Notes: generated by a model not told the origin, from the sequence alone. Shown: positions 19,123 to 28,592, numbered from the stretch's first letter. The stretch is 64,000 nt of DNA from Rhodobiaceae bacterium (GCA_020637895.1 JACKJP010000007.1:124001-188000), one strand, 5' to 3'. Numbers and translations are program-made.

Positions 19123-19455
19123 ATGAGCGAGCAACCCATTTCCGTCACCGACCGCGCCGCAAGCCGTATCGCGAAGATTATCGCGAAAGAACCTGATGGT
19201 ACGGCATTGCGGGTGAGTGTCTCCGGTGGCGGCTGTTCGGGCTTTTCGTACGGCTTCGACCTCGACAGGGATCGTGCAGCGGATGATCTGGTGATCGAAA
19301 AGAACGGCGTTACGGTGCTGATCGATTCGATTTCACTGATGTACCTGACGGGCTCGGAGATCGATTTTGTCGACGAACTGATCGGCGCTTCGTTCCAGGT
19401 CAAGAACCCGAACGCGACATCATCGTGCGGCTGCGGCACGAGCTTTTCGCTGTGA
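19123..19455 (+). CDS. erpA: Iron-sulfur cluster insertion protein ErpA
   Basis: ErpA, 110 residues, is an A-type Fe-S carrier that delivers clusters to apoproteins. The three cluster-binding cysteines are in GGGCSGFSYGF and in the C-terminal SSCGCGTSFSL. The start ATG at 19123 gives MSEQPISVTDRAASRI; the longer open frame upstream is not family-like. Its stop overlaps the GTG of xth by 4 bases (GTGA). The 124-base spacer to dgt must hold both divergent promoters. Confidence 0.95.
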   Translation: MSEQPISVTDRAASRIAKIIAKEPDGTALRVSVSGGGCSGFSYGFDLDRDRAADDLVIEKNGVTVLIDSISLMYLTGSEIDFVDELIGASFQVKNPNATSSCGCGTSFSL

Positions 19456-20249
19456 GCGGCCATACGCTGCGCATCGCCACCTGGAATATCAATGGCGTCA
19501 AGGCACGCATCGATACCGTCTCGGCGTGGCTCAGGGAGGCCTCGCCGGACATCGCCTGTTTCCAGGAGATCAAGTCCGTCGACGAGGCCTTTCCCGGCGA
19601 TGCGTTCGAGGCGCTCGGATATAATGTGACGACGCATGGACAGAAGGGTTTCAACGGCGTAGCCCTGATTTCAAAGAAGCCGCCTGAAGATGTGCGGCGC
19701 GGGCTGCCCGGCGACGACAGCGATGAACAGGCACGCTACCTGGAGGCTGTCTTCTCGACCGGCGATGGCGTTGTGCGCGTTGCCTCGATTTATCTGCCTA
19801 ACGGTAATCCGGTGGAATCGGAAAAGTTTCCGTACAAGCTCGCATGGCTGGACCGGCTTTACGGCCACGCCAGATCACTTCTGGCATTCGAAGAGCCACT
19901 GGTTCTTGCTGGCGACTACAATGTTATTCCGACACCGGCGGATGCCAGATTTCCCGAGAACTGGACTGGCGATGCGCTGTTCCAGCCACAATCGCGCGGG
20001 GCATGGCGCCGGCTTTCCGCACTTGGATTTACCGACGCGAGCCGGGCCGTGGCACCGCGCGACGAGCTGTTCACCTTCTGGGATTATCAGGCTGGCGCAT
20101 GGCAGAAGAATAACGGAATCCGCATCGATCACATGATGCTCTCCCCGCAGGCGGCAGACAGGCTGGTCTGCGCAGGCACGGACAAGCATGTGCGCGGCTG
20201 GGAAAAGCCGTCCGATCATATTCCGGTATGGATTGAGCTGGCCGCCTGA
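19452..20249 (+). CDS. xth: Exodeoxyribonuclease III
   Basis: Xth, 265 residues, is an AP endonuclease and 3'-5' exonuclease of base-excision repair. Active-site motifs in order are ATWNINGVKAR, CFQEIKS, LAGDYNVIP, IDHMMLSP and the final SDHIPVW with the catalytic His. The start is a GTG at 19452 that overlaps the erpA stop (GTGA), so translation is probably coupled; the frame is open 27 bases further upstream, but homology begins near LRIATWN. The erpA-xth pair is common in Rhizobiales. Confidence 0.95.
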   Translation: MSGHTLRIATWNINGVKARIDTVSAWLREASPDIACFQEIKSVDEAFPGDAFEALGYNVTTHGQKGFNGVALISKKPPEDVRRGLPGDDSDEQARYLEAVFSTGDGVVRVASIYLPNGNPVESEKFPYKLAWLDRLYGHARSLLAFEEPLVLAGDYNVIPTPADARFPENWTGDALFQPQSRGAWRRLSALGFTDASRAVAPRDELFTFWDYQAGAWQKNNGIRIDHMMLSPQAADRLVCAGTDKHVRGWEKPSDHIPVWIELAA

Positions 20250-20260
20250 GCGGCCTGCGA

Positions 20261-21049
20261 TCAGCCCCGGTGACGCTTCATCCAGTCGGCAGCCATGTCA
20301 CCGGCACGTTCGAGCGTTGCGGGATCGAGCTTCTCGACAGCCTGAAAATGCAGACCGAGCACCCAGTCACGATCCTCTGGCGCAGCATTTTCCTTGGCGA
20401 TGATGAGCCACATCATGCCGAGGTCGGGACGCGCCGGCACCTCGCCTCCGTGAAGAAGCAAATCGCCCAACAACGCCTGTGAGGGGACGTGGTTCTTGCG
20501 CGCGGCAAGGCCAAGCCACTTGATCGCACGGCCGGGATCGCGGGCAACGCCCTCGCCGTCCAGATACATCCGGGCGAGATAGAACTGGGCCTCGGGGTCG
20601 CCGAAATAGACAGCGGCATGCGTGAACAGATTGACGGCCTGGCCCGCGTTCTTCTGCACGCCCGCCGATTCAAGACCGCGCCTGTAATAATTGCCGAGTT
20701 CCACGAACGCATTGGCAACGACACTGGCCATTGCCGTATGCGGATTGTCGTCGGCATGCTGACTGGCGAGTTGGCGGAACAGATTAAAGGCCTTGGCATC
20801 GTCTTCGCCGATGCCGTCGCCCTGGGCGTACATCTTGCCAAGCTTCCACTGGGCTAGCGGATGCCCCTCATTGGCCGCGACCTCAAGCGCGGTCGCCGCA
20901 CGCTTCTTGTCGCCGTTGAAGTAGGCCTGAAGCCCTTCACGAAGGGCTTCCCGCGGCGTTGCTTCCGGCAGGGACGGATCAAGCGCGAACGCAGGCGCGG
21001 CGTAGAAGCCAGCCAGCATCACGAGCAGGAATGCTTTAGCAATCCGCAT
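20261..21049 (-). CDS. exoR: ExoR-like periplasmic Sel1-repeat regulator
   Basis: The product is a secreted protein of 262 residues with a signal peptide (MRIAKAFLLVMLAGFYAAPAFA) and several Sel1/TPR-like repeats, e.g. GHPLAQWKLGKMYAQGDGIG and PEAQFYLARMYLDGEGVA. In Sinorhizobium, ExoR is a periplasmic protein of this size and architecture that inhibits the ExoS sensor kinase and so controls exopolysaccharide, motility and acid responses. The match here rests on length, signal peptide, repeat pattern and location near xth and valS. The start at 21049 is chosen because it begins the signal peptide. No exoS-chvI genes are in the window, so the regulatory role is inferred. Confidence 0.75.
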   Translation of the reverse strand: MRIAKAFLLVMLAGFYAAPAFALDPSLPEATPREALREGLQAYFNGDKKRAATALEVAANEGHPLAQWKLGKMYAQGDGIGEDDAKAFNLFRQLASQHADDNPHTAMASVVANAFVELGNYYRRGLESAGVQKNAGQAVNLFTHAAVYFGDPEAQFYLARMYLDGEGVARDPGRAIKWLGLAARKNHVPSQALLGDLLLHGGEVPARPDLGMMWLIIAKENAAPEDRDWVLGLHFQAVEKLDPATLERAGDMAADWMKRHRG

Positions 21050-21457
21050 AGACCACAACTTCCTCTGCCACACCCTGATGGTGGGCGACGGTGCGCCGGC
21101 GTTTTTCAGTTACATACCCGAAGGGTTGTTCTGAATTGTTAAAGGCGCGCGCGTCCATATTCCTGTTAACTCTCGTCCGCTGCCCGATCGGACAAAACGG
21201 CATTACCAATTTCCACTGCCATGCAACCCGGCACCGCACAACTGCTGAACATGCCGATATCGAATCGATCATGCAGATGTTGCCTGGGCGCCACAGTCCG
21301 CAGAGAGGCGGCTTTGGTGTTTTCCAATCAACTACCGAATTTGTGCGAGTTTATGGCGCAAAAGCGGCATGTCGCCACATTCGTCGAAGCGAGGGAAAAG
21401 AATCACGTCATGTGGCAGATTCACCACATGCGTTGCAGTTAGCGCGATTGCGGACGA
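21050..21457. other. Intergenic region between exoR and valS
   Basis: This 408-base stretch between the start of exoR and the end of valS (both minus strand) holds no gene I can support. A plus-strand frame of 129 codons crosses it but has atypical composition and no recognisable motif. It must contain the exoR promoter, and near valS there is an inverted repeat (see 21409-21430). Confidence 0.5.
21409..21430 (-). terminator. Hairpin after valS
   Basis: CATGTGG at 21409-21415 is the inverted complement of CCACATG at 21424-21430, with an 8-base loop. It lies 28 bases after the valS stop, and on the minus strand a T-rich stretch follows (ATTCTTTTCCC). A modest terminator is the simplest reading; an operator upstream of exoR is also possible. 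Confidence 0.35.
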
Positions 21458-24127
21458 TCAGCCGCCCAGACGCGCCCTGATTTCCTGAAGGCGATCGCGT
21501 GAGGTCACAAGGCCGGAAAGCCGCTCGCGCTGCTCTTCGACGACATCCTCGGGCGCCTTTGCGAGGAACCCCTCATTTGAGAGCTTCGCCTCCAGTTTGC
21601 CGATCTCCGCGTCCGACTTCTTGATTTCCTTGTCGATGCGCGCACGCTCGGCGTCGAAATCGATGATGCCCTTAAGCGGAAGCGCCATCACCTGATCGCC
21701 CAGGACAATCTGGACCGAACCATCCGGCGCGGCGGCACCCGTCTCCACGGATGAAAGCCTGGCGAGACGGGTCAGCTGTTCGCCGAAACGGTCCAGCCGG
21801 CCGGCTGTCTCGGGGTCAGGATTGACCGCCACAACCGGGATCTGCGCGCCGGCGGGCACGTTCATCTCGGCACGGACGGAACGGATGGCGCCGATCAGAC
21901 CGATGAGCCATTCGGTATCGGCGATCGCCATCTCGTCGCGCGGCGCCTGCGCGGACGGCCAGGGCGAAAGCATGAGAAGGCCGTCGCGCTTGGCGGTCCG
22001 CTGCCACAGCTCTTCGGTCACGAACGGCATGAACGGATGAAGCACCTTGAGAATTTCATCGAGGACAAAGGCTGCCGTCGCCCGCGTCTCGTCCTTTGCC
22101 GCGCCATCGGAGCCGGAGAGCGCTGGTTTGGCGAGCTCCAGATACCAGTCGCAATACGTGTTCCACACGAAACGGAAGACTGCGGCAGCCGCATCGTTGA
22201 AGCGGTATGCCTCGAGCGCTGCCTCGACTTCCCGGACGGCGTCCGCAGCGGAGGCCACAATCCACTTGTTCAGCGGTTCCGACACGCCGGCAGCATCGAA
22301 CCCCGCTGGAACGCTGCATTCGTTCATTTCGCAAAAGCGTGCAGCATTCCATAGCTTGGTGGAGAAGTTTCGATAGCCTTCCACGCGTGCGGGCGCGAGC
22401 TTGATGTCGCGACCCTGTGCCGCCATGGCGGCAAGCGTGAAACGCAGCGCGTCGGCGCTATAGCTGTCGATGAGCTCGAGCGGATCGAGAACGTTGCCCT
22501 TTGACTTCGACATCTTCTGGCCGCGCTCGTCGCGCACCAGCGCATGAATGTAGACGGTGTGAAACGGCTCCTCGTCCAGGAAGTGCAGCCCCATCATCAT
22601 CATCCGGGCGACCCAGAAGAAGAGAATGTCAAAGCCGGTGACCAGCACGTCGGTCTGGTAATAGCGCTGAAGTTCCGGCGTCCTGTCAGGCCAGCCAAGC
22701 GTCGAGAACGGCCAGAGGGCGGAAGAAAACCAGGTATCCAGCACGTCGGGATCGCGCGTCAGCTCGACATCGCGGCCGAATTTCTCCCGCGCCTGCGCCC
22801 TCGCCTCATCCTCGTCGTGGGCAACGAAGACGTCGCCGTCGGGTCCGTACCACGCCGGGATCTGATGGCCCCACCAGAGCTGGCGTGAAATGCACCAGGG
22901 CTGAATGTTGCGCATCCATTCGAAATAGGTCTTTTCCCAGTTCTGCGGGACGATCTTCGTGCGCCCCTGCTCCACTGCCTCAATTGCAGGTTTTGCCAGA
23001 ACTTCGGCGTTCACATACCACTGGTCTGTCAGCATCGGCTCGATAACGACGCCGGAGCGATCGCCGAATGGCTGCGCGATGATCTTTTCTTCCTCGCCCC
23101 GGTAGAAGCCGAGTTCCTTGATCTCCTTGAGCACCAGCTCGCGCGCGTCGTAGCGATCGAGGCCCGCGTAGTGCGCCGGAACATTGTTTTCGGGCGTCAC
23201 GATCATGCGCGCCTCGGCGTCCATCAGCGGAATAAGCGGGATGTTGTTGCGACGTGCGACATCAAAGTCGTTGAAGTCGTGCGCGCCGGTGATCTTCACG
23301 GCGCCCGTGCCGAATTCCGGGTCGGGATATTCGTCCGCGATGATCGGTATCAGGCGTTCGGCAATCGGCAGACGCACCAGCTTGCCCACGAGATTCCTGT
23401 AACGCTCGTCGGACGGATGGACCGCAACCGCACCGTCGCCGAGCATCGTTTCCGGCCGCGTCGTGGAGATCACGATTTCCGAGATCCCGTCGACCGGCCC
23501 ATCCGCCAGCGGATAGGCAAACGACCACATGTGGCCGGAAACCTCACGCTGCTCGACCTCGAGATCCGAAATCGCGGTCTGGAATACGGGATCCCAGTTG
23601 ACCAGCCGCTTGTCCTTGTAGATGAGCCCTTCGCGATAAAGATCGACGAAAACCTTCAGGACGGCGCGTGACAGGCCCTCGTCCATGGTAAAGCGCTCGC
23701 GCGACCAGTCGCATGAAGCGCCGAGCCGGCGCAGCTGATTGACGATGGTGCCGCCGGATTCTTCTTTCCACTCCCAGATCCTGCGCACGAACTCCTCGCG
23801 GCCGAGCGCGCGGCGGTCGGGCTGCTGGCGCTCCATGAGCTGACGCTCGACGACCATTTGCGTCGCAATGCCGGCATGATCGGTGCCCGGCTGCCAGAGT
23901 ACGTTGAGGCCGAGCATGCGCTTGTAGCGCACCAGGATATCCTGCAGCGTATTGTTGAGGGCATGGCCCATATGCAGGGAGCCGGTGACGTTCGGCGGCG
24001 GGATAACGATGCAATAGTTATCCCCGTCCGGCCGTGCTCCGGCACCGGCCCTGAAGGCGCCCTCGCCCTCCCAGCGCGCATAAATCCGCTGTTCCACGCT
24101 TGCGGGGTCGTAGGCCTTGTCGAGCAT
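21458..24127 (-). CDS. valS: Valyl-tRNA synthetase
   Basis: ValS, 889 residues, is a class I synthetase for valine. The HIGH motif is in NVTGSLHMGHALNNTLQD (about residues 45-62), the KMSKS motif in RGQKMSKSKGNVLDP (about 525-540), and an editing domain lies between. The C-terminus from about residue 825 is the ValS coiled-coil arm. Length is usual. It heads the conserved set valS-popZ-tolC-pcm, being the last gene in transcription order, 121 bases after popZ. Confidence 0.97.
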   Translation of the reverse strand: MLDKAYDPASVEQRIYARWEGEGAFRAGAGARPDGDNYCIVIPPPNVTGSLHMGHALNNTLQDILVRYKRMLGLNVLWQPGTDHAGIATQMVVERQLMERQQPDRRALGREEFVRRIWEWKEESGGTIVNQLRRLGASCDWSRERFTMDEGLSRAVLKVFVDLYREGLIYKDKRLVNWDPVFQTAISDLEVEQREVSGHMWSFAYPLADGPVDGISEIVISTTRPETMLGDGAVAVHPSDERYRNLVGKLVRLPIAERLIPIIADEYPDPEFGTGAVKITGAHDFNDFDVARRNNIPLIPLMDAEARMIVTPENNVPAHYAGLDRYDARELVLKEIKELGFYRGEEEKIIAQPFGDRSGVVIEPMLTDQWYVNAEVLAKPAIEAVEQGRTKIVPQNWEKTYFEWMRNIQPWCISRQLWWGHQIPAWYGPDGDVFVAHDEDEARAQAREKFGRDVELTRDPDVLDTWFSSALWPFSTLGWPDRTPELQRYYQTDVLVTGFDILFFWVARMMMMGLHFLDEEPFHTVYIHALVRDERGQKMSKSKGNVLDPLELIDSYSADALRFTLAAMAAQGRDIKLAPARVEGYRNFSTKLWNAARFCEMNECSVPAGFDAAGVSEPLNKWIVASAADAVREVEAALEAYRFNDAAAAVFRFVWNTYCDWYLELAKPALSGSDGAAKDETRATAAFVLDEILKVLHPFMPFVTEELWQRTAKRDGLLMLSPWPSAQAPRDEMAIADTEWLIGLIGAIRSVRAEMNVPAGAQIPVVAVNPDPETAGRLDRFGEQLTRLARLSSVETGAAAPDGSVQIVLGDQVMALPLKGIIDFDAERARIDKEIKKSDAEIGKLEAKLSNEGFLAKAPEDVVEEQRERLSGLVTSRDRLQEIRARLGG

Positions 24128-24248
24128 TGTCGGTTACTTCCGGGATTGACGATTGAGGGGAACCGTAAATCCCATTATCGAAGGCCAAGTCAACCGCCAT
24201 CGCAACGCGGGCAACCGCGGTGCGAGTTCAGATCAGGATTGCCGGTGT

Positions 24249-24914
24249 TCAGCGGTTGCCGCGGGTGACGCGTTCGATTTCGGAACGGACGATCTTTTCC
24301 ACCAGCCCGGGCAGATTGTCGTCAAGCCAGTTCTTGAGCATCGGGCGCAGCATGTCGCTGACCAGATCTTCCAGCGTACGGGCGTTGCTCGATAGCATCA
24401 TCCCGGCCAGAGAGGAAAACGCGGAGGAAACTGCCGCCTCGGTTTCCCGGGAGATGAGTTTCTCATCAATCGGCATGGCGGCCGATACCTTGGCTTTTGC
24501 TGCCGCGGCCTTTGGTTTCGGAGCGGTCTCGGCCCTGGCTACGGCTACCGGCACTTCGTCATGCTCGACATCGCCAAAGTCGACTTCGTCGTCGATCCCT
24601 TCAACGAGACCCATCGGCTCGGCGACCATTTCCTCGGTCAACTCGAGAACCTGCTCCTCGTCTTCAGCCTCGTCCTCATCGTCATCATCGACGGCAATAT
24701 CGCCAGCCATGATCGCGTCGATGTCGTCCTGCCCGCCCGGCGCATCATCATCGAACATATCGTCGATCATGCTCTGCGCATCCTTGGCGGGATCTGCGGG
24801 AAGCGGCGCAGCTTCGACTGCCGACTCGGGCTCGGAATCGTCGGAAATTATCTTTCGGATGGAGGCCAGAATTTCCTCCATCGACGGTTCCGGAACCGCG
24901 CTTGCGTTACTCAT
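24249..24914 (-). CDS. popZ: PopZ-like polar organizing protein (DUF2497)
   Basis: The product has 221 residues with the two conserved ends of the PopZ/DUF2497 family: an N-terminal helix EPSMEEILASIRKIISDD and a C-terminal segment LEDLVSDMLRPMLKNWLDDN that drives oligomerisation. The middle is an acidic, Asp/Glu/Pro-rich disordered linker. In Caulobacter, PopZ forms the pole matrix that anchors the ParB-bound origin and cell-cycle proteins. The start at 24914 (MSNASAVPEPSM) fits the family; the frame is open 60 bases further. It lies between tolC and valS as in other Rhizobiales. Confidence 0.88.
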   Translation of the reverse strand: MSNASAVPEPSMEEILASIRKIISDDSEPESAVEAAPLPADPAKDAQSMIDDMFDDDAPGGQDDIDAIMAGDIAVDDDDEDEAEDEEQVLELTEEMVAEPMGLVEGIDDEVDFGDVEHDEVPVAVARAETAPKPKAAAAKAKVSAAMPIDEKLISRETEAAVSSAFSSLAGMMLSSNARTLEDLVSDMLRPMLKNWLDDNLPGLVEKIVRSEIERVTRGNR

Positions 24915-25054
24915 GATGACAATTCTCGCCGCATTTTCGGGGCCCAGGTGATTCGCACGACAGGGCAAGTCCAATGCGACTATGGCATGGATGCGTTGGC
25001 ACGCAACCCTCTGATACCATTGCTCTGTGGAGAGGTCGCCGTTGCCCTCTGGGA

Positions 25055-26494
25055 CTACTGTCCGTCAGGCGTGCGAAGGCCGAACCAGCGGTCGCGGACC
25101 TTCTCGTAATTGACTTCGGGCTCATAGACCTGAACTGCAAGGCTGAGCTGCTGGGCGGAAAGCCTGCCGATCGCCGAGGTCAGGGCGTATGAGGCAACGA
25201 CCTGATCGCGCTGGGCGACAATGCGCGAAACGCGCGCGTCGAGCAGTTCCTGCTGCGCGTTGAGAACATCGAGAGTCGTGCGCTGGCCGACGGACGCTTC
25301 CTCGCGCACGCCGCTTAGAGCGATATCGGCGGCGCGGATCTGCGCGTCAGCGGAATTCAGCTGCGCGGTCGCGGCTTCAAGACCACCCCAGGCAGCAAGG
25401 ATCGCCGCTTCGACACTCTGCCGCGCAACATCGATCTCGAGCGCTGCCTGCGACCGCTCATGCTTGGCCTGCCGGACATTGGCGTATTCGCCACCGCCCT
25501 GATAGATCGGGATCGTCAGCACGCCGAGAATGGAAACGGTATCGGCCTGATGGACCGTGCTTGAAGGCTGATGCGAATGCTCGGCAGACGCCTGTATCGA
25601 CAACGTCGGCAGGAGAGCGCCTTCGGCCACCTTCACCGAATAGGCCGCCGATTCCTCAAGATATTCGGCCGCCTGGATCGCGGGGTGCTGCTTGAGGCCG
25701 ATCGACAGGGCTTCAGACAGGGAGCGCGGCAAGCCACCGCGCGGAGACGCGGCGGAAAGGTCGGTCGGATCGCGCCCGACGATCTGCTTATAGACGGCGC
25801 GGCTGGCAAGCAGCTGGGCGGCCGCTGCATTGACGGCGGAGCGCGCGCCGGCGGCCCGCGCCTCGCCCTGGGCGACATCGGTGCGGGTCAATTCACCCAC
25901 ATCAAAACGGTCGCGGGTGGCCCTGAGCTGTTCGGTAAGAACGTCCACGTTCTGTTTGCGCAGTCTGACGATCGCATTGTCGCGGACCACATTCATGTAG
26001 GCCTCTACGGCCGATAGCAGCGTATTCTGCTCGGCATTGTCGAGGGCGAGACGCCCGCCGAGCACGCCTGCCTCAGCGGCCTTGGTGGCGTTCACGTTGC
26101 GCATACCGGAATAGACGGGCTGGGTAATCGTCAGTCCAATCGAACCGGGGTCGCGCGTTACCCGTCCACCGGGCCGGGCGCGGGTTTCGATCGAACCGAG
26201 CGAACCCTGCGCGGAAACCTTCGGCCGGAAACCCGACAGTGCCTTCGGCACTTCTTCGTCACGCGCCCGCTGGGCGGCGCGTTGCGCATTCAGATCCGGA
26301 TTGTTCATGTAGGCGTTGGCAAGCGCCGACGACAGCGTTTCGGCGCGCAAGTCGGCAGCGCCGGCCAGGGAATAGGCGACGATCGCTACAACTGAAACGC
26401 GACCCAAACTTCTCAAGACTCGCCGCACGATACCCTCATTCACCCATGTCGCCCGCAGGCCGTCGGAGGACCCTAAAGAATCTTCCGCAGCCAT
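25055..26494 (-). CDS. tolC: TolC-family outer membrane efflux protein
   Basis: The product is an outer-membrane channel of about 479 residues for type I secretion and multidrug efflux. A signal peptide precedes ETLSSALANAYMNNPDLNAQRA, and the two TolC repeats are visible, with paired coiled-coil helices and conserved segments such as GELTRTDVAQGEARAAGARS and GQRTTLDVLNAQQELLDARV. The ATG at 26494 is my choice, but a GTG nearer the signal peptide is possible, because the N-terminal 30 residues before the hydrophobic stretch are long for a signal. It follows pcm-like 26567-27232 on the same strand by 72 bases. Confidence 0.93.
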   Translation of the reverse strand: MAAEDSLGSSDGLRATWVNEGIVRRVLRSLGRVSVVAIVAYSLAGAADLRAETLSSALANAYMNNPDLNAQRAAQRARDEEVPKALSGFRPKVSAQGSLGSIETRARPGGRVTRDPGSIGLTITQPVYSGMRNVNATKAAEAGVLGGRLALDNAEQNTLLSAVEAYMNVVRDNAIVRLRKQNVDVLTEQLRATRDRFDVGELTRTDVAQGEARAAGARSAVNAAAAQLLASRAVYKQIVGRDPTDLSAASPRGGLPRSLSEALSIGLKQHPAIQAAEYLEESAAYSVKVAEGALLPTLSIQASAEHSHQPSSTVHQADTVSILGVLTIPIYQGGGEYANVRQAKHERSQAALEIDVARQSVEAAILAAWGGLEAATAQLNSADAQIRAADIALSGVREEASVGQRTTLDVLNAQQELLDARVSRIVAQRDQVVASYALTSAIGRLSAQQLSLAVQVYEPEVNYEKVRDRWFGLRTPDGQ

Positions 26495-26566
26495 GAAATA
26501 TTTAAGAACTACCTTACAGACATTCGCATTGCGGTGACGCAAATGCGCAACACCGGTTTGGCGCGC

Positions 26567-27232
26567 TCAAAAAACGAATTCAGGCGTCCTGGCAAAACCC
26601 GGCAACGGCTTGGCCGCCGCGTCGAATTCGGCAGCACCGCTGAGGCCCGCGCTGACCTTGCGATATATCATGCCTCGGCCAACCGGCCCCTGCCTGACGA
26701 TCGCGACCAGCCGGCCATGCTGGCGAAGCTGGGATGCGTAAGCCGACGGCAATTCGGCGATCTCACCGTTGAAGATGATGACGTCATAAGGGCCTTCATC
26801 GGGGTAGCCGGCCGCCATATCGGCTTCCACGACGGCCGCATTGTCGATGCCGAGCTTGCCGAGATTGTCGGCAGCAGCCGCCACAAGCGCGGGCGAGCTG
26901 TCGATGGCGACGACCGCATCGGCCAGCCGTGCCAGCACCGCGGTCGAATAGCCGGTCGCACATCCCACATCGAGAACCAGATCCGTCGGACCAACGCCGG
27001 CGAGCTGCACGAGCTTTGCAAAGCACATCGGCGTCATGAGATAGCGCTTTGCGCCGTCCTCATCAGCGACCTCGATATCCGCGTCGATATAGGCCAGTGG
27101 CTTGCGTGACGCCGGCACGAAAGTCTCGCGCGAAATTTCACCCATGACGGTCAGCAACTGGCGGTTCGTCACTGCGTTGGGACGCAGCTGCGAATCCACC
27201 ATGCGGGCGCGGGCATCCGCGAAATCACTCAT
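26567..27232 (-). CDS. Pcm-like methyltransferase (second paralogue, tolC-linked)
   Basis: The product is a SAM-dependent methyltransferase of the isoaspartyl O-methyltransferase family, 221 residues, but quite different from the pcm at 4934. The start MSDFADARARMVDSQLRPN is typical of the alphaproteobacterial subgroup next to tolC. SAM motif I is VLDVGCATGYSTAVLARL (about residues 78-95). The usual Pcm substrate motif is replaced by YLMTPMCFAKLVQLA, so true isoaspartate repair is uncertain. The frame is open to 27346, but the part before 27232 is not family-like. It is upstream of tolC and probably cotranscribed. Confidence 0.82.
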   Translation of the reverse strand: MSDFADARARMVDSQLRPNAVTNRQLLTVMGEISRETFVPASRKPLAYIDADIEVADEDGAKRYLMTPMCFAKLVQLAGVGPTDLVLDVGCATGYSTAVLARLADAVVAIDSSPALVAAAADNLGKLGIDNAAVVEADMAAGYPDEGPYDVIIFNGEIAELPSAYASQLRQHGRLVAIVRQGPVGRGMIYRKVSAGLSGAAEFDAAAKPLPGFARTPEFVF

Positions 27233-27481
27233 CGCCGCATATTCTCCAAGCTTTGTATCAGAATCCCGAATGATGGACCGATCAGCCCACCTGCAGGAAC
27301 CATGGTCGACGCGCCCCGGAAAGGCAAGAGTTGCGAGCACGTACATTCGTTATTCATTGGAAGCAAAGTGACGCAGTTAAGCGTGCCGTGAAGAAGCTGT
27401 TGTGACGTGCGAGGCGAGTTGCTATAGCAGGCGCTGCCCTCCGGGACCGGCGCCAGCGCCGACGCCCATTTCCCAAAGTCA

Positions 27482-27555
27482 GGCCACGTGGCGGAGTGGT
27501 GACGCAGCGGACTGCAAATCCGTATACCCCGGTTCGATTCCGGGCGTGGCCTCCA
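27482..27555 (+). tRNA. tRNA-Cys (GCA)
   Basis: A full cloverleaf of 74 nt: acceptor GGCCACG (27482-27488) pairs with CGTGGCC (27545-27551), the anticodon loop holds GCA, the T-arm reads GGTTCGATTCC and CCA is encoded at 27553-27555. Confidence 0.95.
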
Positions 27556-27561
27556 GCTTTT

Positions 27562-27879
27562 TCAGCGTCCCTTTTGATTATCTGCCCGCGGGAGCCGGGC
27601 TCCATTGAGCGCCTTGCGGTAGATTCGGGTCGCCTTGACCTTCAAGCGCCTTTCAAGCCGACGTGCGCGTGGCGAATCGATTGCCAGCACGGCAAGCCCA
27701 AGCGGGATCATCCAGAATCCAACTACTGGCAGAAATCCCAGAACACCGCCCGCGACAAGCAGGACACCGAGTGCAACGCGCTGCCAACGGCGGCCCGGCA
27801 CCCTTATCGTGTGCCTTCCAACGCGGATTGCCTGCGGCCCTTCGCTATCGGTCAAATCCGGCTCCGCTTCCGAAAACAT
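27562..27879 (-). CDS. Small membrane protein, PGPGW-like hypothetical
   Basis: The product has 105 residues with two hydrophobic segments (GVLLVAGGVLGFLPVVGF and WMIPLGLAVLAIDSP) forming a hairpin, then a basic C-terminal tail RARRLERRLKVKATR. The pattern of a Pro/Gly/Trp turn between two helices followed by a basic tail recalls small putative transmembrane PGPGW-type proteins in alphaproteobacteria; function unknown. The ATG at 27879 is preferred to the open frame 60 bases upstream, which would approach tRNA-Asn. It lies between the two plus-strand tRNA genes on the opposite strand. Confidence 0.7.
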   Translation of the reverse strand: MFSEAEPDLTDSEGPQAIRVGRHTIRVPGRRWQRVALGVLLVAGGVLGFLPVVGFWMIPLGLAVLAIDSPRARRLERRLKVKATRIYRKALNGARLPRADNQKGR

Positions 27880-27948
27880 GAAAATGGGCGTCGCGCGGCC
27901 CTTTGCAAGCCCGGACGGGTTTGCTATACGCCACTCCACTCACACTGG

Positions 27949-28023
27949 TCCCCGGTAGCTCAGTGGTAGAGCAACCGGCTGTTAACCGGTTGGTCGCTGG
28001 TTCGAATCCGGCCCGGGGAGCCA
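27949..28023 (+). tRNA. tRNA-Asn (GTT)
   Basis: A cloverleaf of 75 nt: acceptor TCCCCGG pairs with CCGGGGA, anticodon GTT in GGCTGTTAACC, T-arm GGTTCGAATCC, encoded CCA at 28021-28023. Confidence 0.95.
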
Positions 28024-28076
28024 TTCTTCTCAGTGTAATTTCGGGATCGATCGCGCTTTCAGCCAAGCTGGCGGCG

Positions 28077-28592
28077 TCAGGCCGGCGCGCGGTTGCCGTG
28101 CGCGAGCGCGCGAAGCTTCTCTGTATCAACGCGCACGAACAGCGTTTGCCCCTTTGCGATCAGCAGATCACCGGACCAGACCTCGCAGACAACACGCGTC
28201 TTGCGCTCAACCGGCCCCTCTACCCTCGCCTTCAGGAATATCTCGGCCTCGACGTCACCGGCCTTGAGATAGTCGATGCTCATCTGCCCCGTCACACAGT
28301 CGATGCGGGGCGCACTTCCTGCTTCCCGCTCTTCGGCCTTGTAGTGCGCAGCGACAGCCGTCCAACAGGAGTGGCAATCGATCAGCATCGCCGTCAGACC
28401 GCCATAGACAAGGCCGGGGAACCCGATGAATTCCGGCCGCGGCATATGCCGAGCGACGACGTGCACACCGTCGTCATCCCAATAGCTTTTAAGATGAAGG
28501 CCAGTTGGATGAACCGGACCGCAGCCGTAGCAGGTCCCGTCCGCGAAAGCAGCGTCCTGCAGGCTTTGTCCGTGAAAGTGCGGCAATGTCAT
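28077..28592 (-). CDS. PaaI-type hotdog thioesterase
   Basis: The product, 171 residues, is a hotdog-fold acyl-CoA thioesterase. It has CYGCGPVHPTGLHL near residues 21-34 and the helix segment GFPGLVYGGLTAMLIDCHS, where the HGG-type motif of PaaI proteins reads YGG. The remainder is the standard beta-sheet of the fold. A short ATG start at 28592 is used; a TTG 9 bases upstream is open too. Substrate is unknown. It stands alone, divergent from the membrane protein gene at 28786. Confidence 0.82.
   Translation of the reverse strand: MTLPHFHGQSLQDAAFADGTCYGCGPVHPTGLHLKSYWDDDGVHVVARHMPRPEFIGFPGLVYGGLTAMLIDCHSCWTAVAAHYKAEEREAGSAPRIDCVTGQMSIDYLKAGDVEAEIFLKARVEGPVERKTRVVCEVWSGDLLIAKGQTLFVRVDTEKLRALAHGNRAPA

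Noticed and set aside
21091..21480. A 129-codon plus-strand frame between exoR and valS
   Set aside because: It runs into the 3' end of valS, has no recognisable motif and an odd composition; more likely chance.
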